Assembly: GCA_031216915.1 (NCBI GenBank)
Contig: CM062292.1
Coordinates: 71,406,956 to 71,470,955, forward strand
Source: Pictodentalium vernedei
Lineage: Eukaryota > Mollusca > Scaphopoda > Dentaliida > Dentaliidae
Direction: 5' to 3'
DNA length: 64,000 nt
Below the pieces are notes generated by a model. That model ran no database searches. It was given only the letters and a program-made list of their open reading frames with translations, and was not told the DNA's origin. The position numbers were made by a program, and so were the translations under genes. This document shows positions 12,549 through 24,127 of this stretch, in pieces. How positions within the stretch are numbered: the stretch's first letter is position 1; each line of letters starts with the position of its first letter.

Positions 12549-12691
12549 ACAATATACATAGTGTTTTTTTTATATCTGGTTTATACAACTCGTTGAAATA
12601 TAGTTAATATTTTCTCGGCAGAGCCTCGAAAATATTAACTATTTCAACTCGTTGTATAAACCAGATATAAAAAATACTATATGTATATTGT
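12549..12691. repeat. Long hairpin adjacent to Tc1-like end
   Basis: The arms begin ACAATATACATAGTG and end ATACTATATGTATATTGT; the inner part pairs TTATACAACTCGTTGAAATA with its complement around CTCGGCAGAGCCTCG. Arms are about 65 bases. It abuts the Tc1-like terminus at 12702. Confidence 0.75.
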
Positions 12692-12701
12692 CTATATATA
12701 C

Positions 12702-13960
12702 TACTCAAAGTTTGCTAAGCACTAAGTATATCCAACTACCTTTTGCGTTTTAGTTGAAATATTGTAATGAAAAGTATATATTTTTATTTAACTACATCTT
12801 TAATGATTTAAGTACTGAAATTAAGATTTTGTGTTTGACATTTTAGCTTTTGATTACGATAAACATGGAAAATGGATATTATTGGTAATAGAGAAGTATT
12901 CAATTTGCTAAAAAATTGACGGAGCGAACTGGTATGGGTTCAATATCGAGTACAAGACCCATTACAGTTAATTACAGCTTGACAACGCCTTCTCTTGCTC
13001 CCAATCAGGTTCCTGGTGGTCCTTTCTGGAATGTTCCTTTCTTGGACCAGCGTGGCACCAAGCTCCTGGACAATTGTTGGCTGGACTGGGTGGTCTGAAA
13101 TTGCAAGCTGCAACTCATTCCAGACATGTTCGATTGGATTGAGGTCAGGGGATCTTGCTGGCCAGTCCATACGCTCAATCTCCATGTACTCCCAGACAGC
13201 ATGGGCAACATGAGGACGGGCATTATCGTCCATCAGAATGAATCTACGTCCACTACACCTGTATACAATCTGACGTGGACATCAAGAATCTCTTCAATCT
13301 ACCGCCGTGCAGTCAATGTACCACGTTCAAGGACAGTCCATCGCTGCTGATGCCGCCCCAGACCATGATTGACCTTTCACCATAGCGGTCATGCTCAGCA
13401 ATGTTTGCTGCATGGAATAGCTCTCCTGGTCTTCTCCATACCCTAAAACGCCTATCTGTTGTCCAGGCAGCACCTCGACTCATCTAAAAAGGACAGGTCG
13501 CCAATCTTCTCTGGTCCATCCAACGTGGTTCATGGCCCATTTATATCGTGCCTGTCTGGTTCTGGGACAGCGGAATGCGAATACATGGTCTTCTTGATCG
13601 GAGACCATCTTCGTGCAACCTTGCCCGGATAGTCTGCGTCGAAACATTTACCCCGGATGCATTCTGAAGGTCACTGCGAAGCTGGGTTGCTGTGGCAAAG
13701 GGGTTCATACGGGCCTGAATGATTAAAAACCTGTCTTCAGCTGCAGATGTTGCCCCGTCTCTGCCACCGCCATGCCATCTTACTGGTGTGCCATACTGTT
13801 GAAATCTTGCCCAGGCTGTGATGATCACCGTATGGTGCACACCAAGGGCTTTAACCTGACGATGGGCAGCCCCTTGCTCCACCATCCCTACAGCCCTCCA
13901 CATTTCCGCTTCAGACAATGTGTCTTACATTTGAATTCACCATATTGAATCATTAAATCA
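12702..13960 (-). mobile_element. Degenerate Tc1-like element
   Basis: The left end TACTACTCAAAGTTTGCTAAG is shared with the solo end at 7124. The transposase pseudogene (12940-13918) lies in reverse orientation within it. I could not find the matching inverted terminus on the right, so that boundary is approximate and may be truncated. Confidence 0.6.
12940..13918 (-). pseudogene. Tc1/mariner transposase pseudogene
   Basis: The N-terminal part (13918-13541) carries a helix-turn-helix-like region and TQTIRARLHEDGL. The C-terminal part (13233-12940) carries the DDE catalytic segment MDDNARPH and SPDLNPIEHVWNEL and ends GSCTRY, typical of Tc1 transposases. The middle part between 13541 and 13233 is out of frame with stops, so a DDE transposase acting on its own TIRs can no longer be made. 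Total span (about 980 bp) fits a normal roughly 340-codon gene with small indels. Confidence 0.85.
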
Positions 13961-14034
13961 CAAGGTTTTGTGTTGAAATGAATTACACGGAGAGACCACC
14001 GAGTATCAACGAGCTCCACAACCTGTTCAAGCTC

Positions 14035-14160
14035 CGCTGAAGCAGGGTCACAGCGGTTGAAGACATGTGCACCATGGACGTGAAGTACTCTTCAGTACAC
14101 GGCATCATCGTGCCCCCATGCAGGCAACCGGGATAAAGTGCCTTGCCTAAAAACAATTTC
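14035..14160 (-). mobile_element. Partial SINE, body only
   Basis: On the minus strand it contains GGCAAGGCACTTTATCCCGG, the GGGGGCACGATGATGCCGTG block and GGTGCACATGTCTTCAACC, all found in the complete SINEs. The tRNA head is missing and a partial body is all that remains. Confidence 0.6.
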
Positions 14161-14169
14161 CTGAGAACT

Positions 14170-16860
14170 TGTGCATCACATATCCAAGAATAAAGCTAGG
14201 TTTGGTTTACACTGGAAATTACTTGAGGTTTCCATTCAATGTCATTGGACGGAAAAGGCATCGAGAAAAAAAAAAACGCCGTCTGAAACCAATTCAGAAT
14301 GATAGTCGTAATACAGCACATGTAGCGATTGCATAGCTGCCATATTCTATGCAAGGTATCATGACACCTGATGAAATTACCTAGAATTACTTTTGTTTTT
14401 GATGGAAATTCATGGTATGGAGTCATTTGCGCATGTTCGAACATGAAATCCATCTTGAATTAAAAATGCACAGTGTTCTCCCCACCCACCCCCCCCCCCC
14501 ACCCCCCAAATATAGTCCTATTGCTGCATTCTCAAGTGTTTTGAATGCCTAGCCGTGTTCTTTGATATGTGAAGCACATTTGGCCACAAGTTCTCAGTAA
14601 ATACTGTATCAGTTCTGGTACCAATACGGTAGCATACGTGCAGAAAGCAGTGGTGGCTGCTGTCAACTATGAGTTGATTATACAAGATCTCAACCTTCAT
14701 TTCGATGTATAATTTGGGTATATTTAATCCTTTACCTAACCTGAAAAGCACGACACATGCAAAAATAATTCTTGAATAACTAATTTCTCATTTTTTTATC
14801 TCAAAACCATAGGTTATGACCCCTCGTTGGAACGGGCTCGATGAGCTCGTTCCAACGAGGGGTCAAAACCTATGTTTTTGAGATAAAAAATGAAAAAAAT
14901 AATGAAAATTTGCGAGTTTTGAGAATAGCGCTGGCCGGTTTTGGCCGTTACGTTAGGTAAAGGGTTAATTTGAATATTAGGTGCTATAAAAGAATTTTTT
15001 TTTTTTTTAAATTCCCACCTCTGATATTCCTTGAATTCAAATTAAATATACACAAATTATGCATCAAAATGAAAGTTGGGAGGTATAGAATACGACAAAT
15101 ATATAAAATCAACTCCGAGTTGACAGGAGGCAACTCTGGTTGTTTGAAGTCTGCTACCGCATTCGTACCAGAACTGATAATTCAATATTTCACGAGAACT
15201 TGTGGCCAAGTGTGCTTCAGATATCCAAGAACAAAGCTAGGCATTGATAACACTTTAGGATGCAGCGATTGGACTGCCTTTTTCGAAAATGACAACACTG
15301 CCTGCATTTTGTATGGAAGATGGATTCCATGTTCTATAGACATGCGCTAATCACTCCATACCACGAATTTCCATCAAAAATACAAAATGGTAATTCCACT
15401 AGGTGTCACGATAGCTTGCATAGAATATGGCAACAGCAGTCTAAATAATATGCTGTATTAAGGCGATCTTTCTCATTTAATTTTAGAATGAGTTGACCGG
15501 ATTCGAAAGTAATTTACCATGTAAAGAAAGTCGGTCAGTTTTGGAATCCTCCGCACCCCCCCCCCCCCCCCCCCCCCATGCTGGCGTGTCGTTTTGAAGG
15601 ATTTTCGTGCCCTAGCTTTGTTCTTGGATACGTGAAGCACAATTTGGCCACAGGTTGTCTTGAAATATTGTATTATCAGTTCTGGTACGAATACGGTAGC
15701 ATACTTCCAGGAATCTGTGTTTGCTGCCAACACTAAGAGTTGATTCCATCTAGTGTTTGTGTTGTGTACCTCCCAAGCTTCAGTTTGGTGTATAATTTCT
15801 GTATATTTAATTTGAAGAATATCAGAGGTGGGAATTTCGAAATAAACAAAATTCTGTTACTGAAATAACACCTTAACGTTTTTTCGATTTTATTACAAGT
15901 ATGCACTCGACTTATACATAAAAAGCAACTCTATTCCTGTTGACAATGGGTCATACTTCTAAAGAGTTGGGCCTGCGGATAAAGTATATAATTTTTCACA
16001 CACGAACCCCATTAAAAACTGGAGCAATAACACAGTTTCAAATTCTCTCACCTGAAGCCCGAAACGAAAATGATTTTCCGGCAGCACACAAGTATTCAGC
16101 AGATAAAACCTCAAAGGCGCAGTCGAAGTAACAATGACAGATTGGTTTCGCGGCCAGACATTATAAAGGGATTGCGCATGCGCAAAGGTACATTGTCAGA
16201 CAAATGTTTGTTTGCGATCCAAAGAAATCTCGAGGAATTTGCTTCACCCGTTCAGAAAAAAATATCTTGGCCTGAAACAGGATCAGCTAATTATATTGTT
16301 TCTGTTCAGTGTTTTCGAAACAGCACGTCTCATGCTTGTGTCAATAAGCAGAACAATAATACTAGCTTCTAAAATGCATGCAGTTAATGTCGTCGTATTC
16401 GTTTGATGACAGCGTCAATGGGCAATACAAAATTCGACAAAATTTAAGGTCCAAGTATGTTGAATGTTGGGTAAATCGAAAAATATTGTTCATAAAGTGT
16501 ACACTGAATAGAAAATAGTTCACATCAAATATGATGATATTTTGCGAGCAGCTTGCGTTCTTTCATAGACTGATCAATGTGTATTTTGCGTTGGAACTGT
16601 AAATCTTGATCAACAAGCCTGTCGTTTTTTTCGCTGTCGAAAGCCGACAGTCTTGGCATTTTCCTGCACGCAGCATTGTCGTTGCATCTTGAAGTGTTTT
16701 GAAGTCCTAGCGTTTGCTTTGGATATCTGAATCACATTTGGCCACGAGTTGTTCTCATGAAATATAATTTTTTATCAGTTCTCATATGAATACGGTAGCA
16801 GACTTTCAGGAACTGGTATGCTTGCCACCAAACGTGCGTATTAAAGGCATATAAACTTCG
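14170..16860. repeat. Dispersed repeat family in opposed orientations
   Basis: A block containing TTTGGCCACAAGTTCTC, ATCAGTTCTGGTACCAATACGG and a roughly 30-base stretch ending in TAATTTGGGTATATTTAA occurs at about 14550-14730, in opposite orientation at about 15005-15250, again reversed at about 15600-15840, and once more at about 16680-16830. Divergence is 10-20 percent by eye. The arrangement suggests nested or tandem-inverted insertions of one non-coding element. A C run at about 15556-15577 interrupts it. Confidence 0.5.
14727..14968. mobile_element. Foldback MITE family A, near complete
   Basis: It starts TTAATCCTTTACCTAACCTG, has the central palindrome (GACCCCTCGTTGGAACG around GGGCTCGATGAGCTC) and ends GTTACGTTAGGTAAAGGGTTAA. 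Both ends and the TTAA flanks are present, about 242 bp. It sits inside the repeat block of 14170-16860. Confidence 0.75.
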
Positions 16861-16872
16861 TGTTTTTACACA

Positions 16873-17252
16873 CCACAAGGGGGCGCGGTGGCTCAGTTGG
16901 TAGAGGTGCAGGCTGCAAGCCGAGAGGTCCTCGGTTCGAATCCCACCTGCGGCAACCGCGTTGTGTCCTTGGGCAAGACACTTCACCCCGATTGCCTACA
17001 TGGGGGCACAATGACGCTGTGTACTGAGGCGTACTGCACGTCGATGGTGCGCATATCTTCAACCAATCTAACCCTGCCTGTGCTGCGGTGCAGAGTTCAG
17101 AGTTACGATGTTGGAGAGCTGACAGCTGCTCGTCGTTGCTCGGTGGTTCTCTCCGGGTACTCCGGCTTCCTCCACCCGTAAAACTGTCACGGTCACGATT
17201 AGCCATTGTGCATAAGTATGTGACCTTAAACACCAATAAATAAATAAATACA
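16873..17252 (+). mobile_element. tRNA-headed SINE, near complete
   Basis: The head has box A-like GTGGCTCAGTTGGTAGAGG and box B-like GGTTCGAATCCC. The body follows with GTGTCCTTGGGCAAGACACT, GCACGTCGATGGTGC and GGTTCTCTCCGGGTACTCC, and the tail is GTGACCTTAAACACCAATAA then TAAATAAATA. About 380 bp. The chance open frames across it are not genes. Confidence 0.85.
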
Positions 17253-18785
17253 CACCACAAACATTATTTTGATGTTAATTTGTAAAAAATACGAATTTTA
17301 AGGAATATCAGACTTAGGATTTTCATAGAAATGTATTTATCCTTACTAATAAAGCACCAAGTAGTGTTACAGGTGACCTAAGCATATCACAACAAGTACA
17401 AAGACGGAGTCTCCAGTAGACATCAAACAATTTGAATACTTACTATTACTAACCCAACTTGTATGATATCCTGGCGATTTCCTTAGATATCTTGGGCAAC
17501 TTCAGTCAGAGACAGGTTTCATATTATTTGGATCCTTTTATATTTACGAACCTAAAGAATAGTACCATTTGTACACAACGACAAAACGGGTTCACCGTGT
17601 GGCTGCCTGGTAGGAGAGAAAAGCGCCCGTATTTTCGCTTCGCCTTTTCGGCAACTGTTTCATATAATTTTAACCCTTTGAATCCGAAAGTCCACTTTCT
17701 CGATCCAAGATCGCGATACGACCTGAATTCAAGACATGGATGGTCGCCTACATGTAACGAATTTGTGTACTAGACCAATCACGATTTTCAACTTGCAGCC
17801 GCAATATTGAATAGTCTTCTCCCAAGTAACGAATATAGACTCTTCCAAGCGATGGTATTGAAGTGGGGTGGATGACTGCATCAGGGTTCAAAGTGTTAAT
17901 TTTCTGATAGGGAGGCAGCGGGCTACAGGAAGGGAAGACGGGTCCCCAAACGTTCTTATTTTTTTTTTTTTTTACAAAAAGTACTTAAAAAAAAAATTGG
18001 GGGCCCTTGGAATTCGAGTAGGTTTTAAAGGGTATGGGTAGATTATTTTTTATGATAACCCTCCATTACCTCCAGTAACACACGCATTGTGTAGTGTATT
18101 TGCAGTACAACGGCCAACTGAATATTTTCGGCAAAATGTTGGTGTTAGATACAAGGACTTTTGGCAAGTTTCATACCTGGAAATCAAACTTTTCTCCCAC
18201 CGGCGTTCTTATCTTCCCCAACACTAGGAGTACCCAATATCCCTTGGCCGCTGGTGTTTTTTATTGTTTTTTTTTTCTTCCCGGCGCTGTACTGTACGTT
18301 CTGAGAACGTTTACGGAAACGGCGCAGAATCAACGCTTGCGAGCTAATGATGTGAAGTATTTATATAATTTAATGATGGCTTTTGTAAAGCTGAAGGTTT
18401 AGTTATGTTCATAAAATAAGCTTGATTAGCAACCAACGACAGTTAGCGTGACTTCAGGTGTAATCTCCTCCAGCAAAAGAATGGCTTTCGCGCGCCGAAG
18501 GCACGCATGGGAATATGGGGGGTAGTTCAAGCTGTGGTTCCTCTGCAACGTGCATATAAATCTTTCGCGTTGTAAGAAATAACCATTTAATGTGTTTGTT
18601 TAAATACTGGTCTGTCACCCCAGCCTCTGTCTGTCAATCATGTTGACCAACAAGCCTTTTTTTATTGGCACAATCATGTGGCTTTAGTGTGCTTCATGAA
18701 TTCTTATAACTGTCTTCGCTTTTATTTCGAGCTAATGATTTGATTTTATTGCAATATAATGATTCATTTGTTCCTTCTATTTATT
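17253..18785. other. Non-coding, possible TTAA-type MITE near 17672
   Basis: No supported gene. About 17672-17900 begins TTTTAACCCTTTGAATCCG and ends GGGTTCAAAGTGTTAA, like the element at 25862. T and A runs lie around 17960 and 17990. The 102-codon frame at 18094 has no recognisable motif. Confidence 0.4.
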
Positions 18786-19125
18786 AGGGTTTAACGACAC
18801 TTTCGATAGCCAGAGTTATCGCATGCCGGACAGTTGTACGGGTGGAGGAAGCCGGAGACCCCGGAGAGAACCCCCGGGAAATGGCTAACAACTGCCAGAT
18901 ACCCCAGCGTACAACACACAAGCCGGGCTAGCATTGGTTGAAGACAAGTGAACCATCGTCGTGCAGTATGCCTTAGTACACAGCGGCAGCGTGCCCCACG
19001 CGGACAATCGGGATGAGGGGCCTTACTCAAGAACACATCGGAGTAACCCCTGTCAGGGATCGAACAGTGGACCTTTCGGCTTGAAGTCCAATCCCGTAAC
19101 CACTGAGCCACCGCTCTCCGTCTTT
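18786..19125 (-). mobile_element. tRNA-headed SINE, reverse orientation, diverged
   Basis: Read on the minus strand it has box A-like GTGGCTCAGTGGTTACGGG, a box B-like GTTCGATCCCTG, a body with AAGACAAGTGAACC on the plus strand, and a tail with AGTGTCGTTAAACCC. It is more diverged than the copies at 17 and 24 kb. Confidence 0.75.
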
Positions 19126-19911
19126 CTTTCCTTCCTCATCAGCAGTTCACATCATCGCTGTCGTGACATTTTTGCATTATAAGAGCAAGTATGTTTTGGT
19201 ACCAAATTTTTAGCCAGGCATAGGGAATTCTAGCACTCAGGCGACGATATGTTCACGGGACTATATATGTTCACGGTACTATCAAATGCGAGTTGTCGTT
19301 ATTTAGCCAATACATACCTTGTAATAGGTCCTACCAGTTTCAAACTTTGAATAGAATCGAATCTCGGACCCAGTCAGTCAGTGGAAGTCATCTTGAATCG
19401 AATCTCGAATCGAGTCCACTGATTTCTATACAATTGAATTTCAGGAACGTCACAAACATAACGCCACTCAATCTGCCCCCTCCCGCCACCCACCCACCAT
19501 GTTTAAAAAAGGCGACAAGTCAATCAACGCTGTAAGTACCTCTATCGATTATGTCCGGTTACGTAAAAGCTGCAACGCTGTGACTGCCAGCATTTTTCAC
19601 ACCCTTTCGTCTGATGTGTGACATCAAAGTATATTTTCTCAAGAAGCGATCGGCGATTACGAGGCGTCGAAAAATTGAAAACCTTTGAAAAATGTTTTGT
19701 AGATGAGCATTGATTTTATATCAAAAACTGTCTCTAACACCGCAACCCCCCCCCCCCCCCCGAGCCCGCCCCACCTTCCCTCCACAGGTTGGCGGCCGGT
19801 GAAACAATTTTATTTATACGACCATGAGGCGTTCAGCAAATTCAGTTGTATGGAGTTTAGTGATCGAGACTCTCTGTTTTTGTCCTTTCTTTTTCTGGTA
19901 ATCGAATATGC

Positions 19912-20302
19912 AACCGGTTCTCGTCAGATCACCGAAGTTAAGCAACGTCGTGCCCGGTTAGTGCTTGGATGGGTGACCTCCTGAGCGATCGATTCTGTCT
20001 CCCGCATTGTGTCCTTGGGCAAGGTGATTCACCCGATTGTCTACATGGGGGCACGATAACGCCCTGTACTAAGGCGTACTGAACATCGACGGTGCGCATG
20101 TCTTCAACCAATCTAACCCTGTCTGTGCTGCAGTGCGGAGTTGCGATGTTGGGGAGCTGGCAGCTGCTCGTCGTTGCTCGGCGATTCTCTCCGAGTACTC
20201 CGGCTTCCTCCACCCGTAAAACTGTCACCGACAAGATATGATCTTGGCTGTTAAAGTGTCGTTAAACCTTAATAAAAAAACAAAATAAATAAATAAATCG
20301 AA
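19912..20302 (+). mobile_element. SINE with 5S rRNA-derived head
   Basis: The first 67 bases (19912-19978) match internal 5S rRNA, including CACCGAAGTTAAGCAACGTC and GTGCTTGGATGGGTGACC, which cover the 5S internal promoter. After GAGCGATCGATTCTGTCTCC the sequence joins the same body as the tRNA-headed SINEs (GTGTCCTTGGGCAAGGTGA, CCTACATGGGGGCACGATAAC, TTCTCTCCGAGTACTCC) and ends in GTTAAACCTTAATAAAAAAA. This is SINE3-like architecture: pol III promoter of 5S type on a shared body. The 5' third of 5S rRNA is absent. Confidence 0.8.
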
Positions 20303-20814
20303 TATGAAGATATTTTCATGAAAGCGGAGATGGGATGGCACAAATATCCAAGGCTCTCCGACCTTGCTATGAAAAGAATTTAATCCTCATATATTTTTTT
20401 TGATTCTCGGATCTTGAAGGGTGTGGTGGAAGGTGTTGAAAAGTTCGTGTGTATGGGGGTGGCATCAATCAATGGTCGCAAAGCCTGTTTATTTAGCCAA
20501 CAATGTTCAAAATATAAACAATAAAGGAATGCGTTTCAACAACATTAATAATATTATCCTCCATAATGTGTATACTTACTTTTCGAGATGACGATTATCA
20601 GTATCGGTGTCTGCGGGGAGGTTGGGACCATCTTATTAGCGTACAAGATTACATATTGTAGATCGATGTGGACGCTTTTGGGGGAAGAAGTGAACTAACG
20701 GCATAGGGCAGGGTCGGTGCCAAGAGTCCACTGATGTCCTAAAATTAACCAGACCGCTCGTCTTGTCGCAATAGTTTACGTTCAGTTCTAGACAAAATTA
20801 TCAATAGTTAGAAT

Positions 20815-21064
20815 TTTAACCCTTTAATAACGTAACGGTCAAAACCGGCCAGCTATTCACAAAAATCGCCAATTAATTTTCATTATTTTTTTCATTTTTT
20901 TATCTCAGAAACATAGTTTATGACCTCTCTTTGGAACGAGATCGTCGAGTTCGTTCCAATGAGGGGCCAAAACCTATGTGTTTGTGAAAAAAATGAAAAC
21001 ATTTAGTTTTTCAAGACTTTTGTTGGCAAGTGTCGTCTGCCTTTCATTTTAGGTAAAGGGTTAA
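20815..21064. mobile_element. Foldback MITE family A, near complete
   Basis: TTAACCCTTTAATAACGTAAC at the left, AAACATAGTTTATGACC...GGTCATAAAC-like arms with GGAACGAGATCGTCGAG at the centre, and TTTTAGGTAAAGGGTTAA at the right. Both TTAA-adjacent ends are present, about 250 bp. Confidence 0.75.
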
Positions 21065-23040
21065 GCCGCAAACCACCAACGGTTGGAAATCTCATGCTTT
21101 ATAAAAGAAGATTTCGTGGTATTTTATTCTGTGGGTGTGAGTGGCCGTTTCTAACAGACAGTTTGTGATTTTTCACATTTCAGGAGATTCTCTAACTAGA
21201 GGCAATATTTCGTCCTTTGAGTGCTACAAGGCATATTGTTACATCCAAAAAACGAATTTCAACATTGTAATTATAGGCACTAAGAGTCAATAGAAATGGT
21301 AAGCAGTTGGAGAGAGATGAAACGTCCATGTTTGCTCGGATCTCATGTCGGATCTCATGTGGCGTCATGCCACGTACCCCATTACGTCATGTTGTGTTGC
21401 CATGGTACCCTTCGTTGGCCGCCATGTTGTGAAGTAATTACAATACTGATACGTGGTTTCAGTGCGCATGCGCAGTGCGTGATGTTAGAGGGTTCGTGTT
21501 TTCGTCGTCCATCTTGTATATTGGAGACCGCTATCTTAGTTTCTATAGTAGCACGTAGTTGCTATGTGCCTCTTGGAGGAAAAAGGTATATTTGGAGGGT
21601 GGTTTCGAATGAATTAATGACATTGATAAATCTAATTTCCCTAATAGACCACACAATCTCCCCAAATCACCAAAATCAACCCACGAAACGGATTTGTTAC
21701 GAATTTCCCCATTTTGGGTTCATAAGAGAGTAACACGTAGTGCTATTAGACGCGTTCTTTTGTATAAGGGTAGTTTTCTGGTTAGGATTCACGAAGAATC
21801 CTCGGATAGAATTATCACAAACAACCTGACAAGTTTTATTAGTTTGGATATGTACCTATAAGCTATCCTATAGTTTCTGTCCCTCCAACCATATTCGTTT
21901 GTCCTGAAGTATACTGCAGTAGAGTAGAAGAGACTATTAATTAGGACAGTTTTGCTTATTGTTACTATATTTATCTTTTCCTGTTTGCACTGGCTAGTTC
22001 TAACCCCCCAATTCGGTGTAGTCCCGTTCTTGTTTCGAACAGCATGTTTCATTTATCTAGATCATTCAATCAGTTCACTTTGCTGCAACTAACTAACCAA
22101 TCAGATCATTCCATTCATCTAAACTCCACCCACTGTCACATCGTCATCTGTCTACCCAACCATCCCTTGACTTGTTCTGTCTATGTTATGACTTCCCTAA
22201 TCTCCCAATAAAGTATTCCGACTTCTCTAGATGTGTTTGTGTGCTTGTGCACAATGTATGCACATTACATGTGGCATATAGGCATATGCTGGATGTGCCG
22301 ATATATGCCTGTGTGCTTATGCACAATACGCACATATCACATGCCGCACATAGGCACATTCGACCAAAAAGGGATTCTGTAACCATATATATCCTAAAAG
22401 GGATTCTATAGGGATTCTGTAAGGGGGATTCCATAAGTGTGGGTCCATAGATGGGATTTCTAGTTCCTGGTAGTCTCACCATCGGTTTTCATCTTGTCTT
22501 CAACTATCTGTCCTATGATTTGCCTCTATTGTAATCATCCAATGCTATAATCTTCTACTACCCCCGCAGTCTCGTACCAGTATTGTCTTCTACTATTACT
22601 ATTAACTTGTAGCAATACTACAGACTTAGTAGCGACCTCCGATTCTGTCCCCAAATCTGCCTTTGTCAAACTTAGACTCAATCAGATCACCCCATTCACC
22701 TAAGCCTATATCAGTCTATACAATGCCTAGACCTAGTGCAAGGTAGGGAGAACAGAAACAGTATGTTGATCGTACTGAGATGTGCTTATATGTTAGAACG
22801 CATTGTGTCACAATGTATATACATCATATGCAGCATATAGACACATATGATGAAAAGAAGCATAGTTTGAAAGGGATTCCATGGAATGTGGGTCTGGTGG
22901 TTGATGGAATGTGTTTTTGTGCTAGGACAAATTTTGTCACAATGTGTACACATTACAGGTATCACATGGGCACATCTTGAATGTTCCGATATATGCTTAT
23001 GTGCCAATCTACAATGTACACTAGCACATACGGGTATTTG
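21065..23040. other. No gene; degenerate repeats 22230-23040
   Basis: 21065-22200 shows nothing I can assign; the frame at 21296-21733 has no domain. From 22230 a block with GTGCTTGTGCACAATGTATGC, ACATTACATG, a CATATAGGCA or CACATAGGCA and AAAGGGATTC recurs imperfectly at about 22230, 22310, 22790 and 22920, an old long-period tandem repeat. Confidence 0.4.
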
Positions 23041-23045
23041 AGGAT

Positions 23046-23178
23046 ACACTCTAAATCGATTGGTTTAAAAATCAACCCAAATCGACTGGGTTGAGTGAAT
23101 ATGAACCCAATTTGGGTTCATATTCACTCAACCCAGTCGATTTGGGTTGATTTTTAACCCAACCGATTTTAGAGTGTA
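23046..23178. repeat. Long near-perfect hairpin
   Basis: ACACTCTAAATCGATTGG pairs with CCGATTTTAGAGTGT and the inner arms repeat AACCCAAATCGACTGGGTTG and its complement, meeting at GAACCCAATTTGGGTTC. About 60-base arms with one mismatch cluster, no loop. Confidence 0.8.
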
Positions 23179-23539
23179 CTCATAGCATGGTAATGTATCA
23201 TTTGAGGCTACCTTTTGAGGATCCCTTTTGCATCATACTTATCTGGGGATATCTATTTGAAGATAGTCATGTCCCCTAGTACCAGTTTGGTCCAGCCTTC
23301 TAGCCACCCCAAGACCCTCAAGGGTCTTAAATCATCACTGCTCCAGAGTCACCACAATCTCTCGTGCGATCCATCCCTATTGTAGTCATCCAATACTATA
23401 GTCATCTATCACCCTTAGAGTTTTGTACCATTACTATTGACTTGCAGCACTACTTGATACTTCCTAGCAATACCTGTCTCCGTCTCGACTCGACTCTAGA
23501 TTTCATCCCGAGGTAATTTCATATCAACCGGAGACCGAA

Positions 23540-23705
23540 GGTCGAAGGTTTATGTGAAGTTACCGAGGTCTGATTTCTACAGTACATTTAATTAATGAAG
23601 CACCGGGTTCATTAATTAAATTTTTGATGATTATTCCTATAATTAGTGTTTGGAATCTAATATTATCGAAATATCGCCCATGCCCAGTCCACGGTGGCTG
23701 TATTG
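23540..23705. mobile_element. MITE-like repeat family D
   Basis: TTAATTAATGAAGCACCGGG with a mirrored TTCATTAATTAAA hairpin, then TGATGATTATTCCTATAATT and AGTGTTTGGAATCTAATA, then CAGTCCACGGTGGCTGTAT. Copies recur near 30729-30985 (reverse), 53540-53705 and 62112-62405, the last one with a second diverged unit in tandem. Confidence 0.6.
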
Positions 23706-23755
23706 TAGGCCGACATGAAACTAACCAAGTAATAACCTCTTTATTTATTAACAAA

Positions 23756-24127
23756 ATGGGAGCGCGGTGACTCAGTGGTAGACTGTTGGACTTCTATGCT
23801 AGAGGTCCCGAGTTCGATCCCCGTCCGGGACGACCCGCGTTGTGTCCTTGGACAAGGCACTTTATCCCGGTTGCCTACATGGGGGCACGGTGACGCCGTG
23901 TACTAAGGCGTACTGCACGTCGATGGTGCACATGTCTTCAACCGCTGTAACCCTGCTTGAGCGGTGCTTGAACGGAGTTAGAATGTTGAGGAGCTGATAG
24001 TTGCTCGTCGATGCTCGGTGGTTCTCTCCGGTACTCCGGCTTCCTCCATCCGTAAACCTGTCACGGTCACGATTAACCATTGTGCATAAGTATGTGACCT
24101 TAAACACCAATAAATAAATAAATAAAT
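23756..24127 (+). mobile_element. tRNA-headed SINE, near complete
   Basis: The head GCGCGGTGACTCAGTGGTAG (box A) and GAGTTCGATCCCC (box B) is tRNA-like and well preserved. The body has GTGTCCTTGGACAAGGCACT, GCACGTCGATGGTGCACATG, GGTTCTCTCCGGTACTCC, and the tail is GTGACCTTAAACACCAATAA with four TAAA units. About 370 bp; not a functional tRNA gene because the 3' acceptor half is absent. Confidence 0.85.

Noticed and set aside
16841-17260. Overlapping 97- to 139-codon frames
   Set aside because: They are translations of a SINE, with the box A/B head and AATAAATAAATA tail visible.
19912-19978. Possible functional 5S rRNA gene
   Set aside because: The 5' third is missing and SINE body sequence follows.
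21296-21733. 145-codon plus-strand frame as a host exon
   Set aside because: No domain, no splice-site context I could support, and nothing continues it.
23756-23830. Possible functional tRNA gene
   Set aside because: Box A and B are present but the acceptor stem and 3' half do not pair and a SINE body follows directly.
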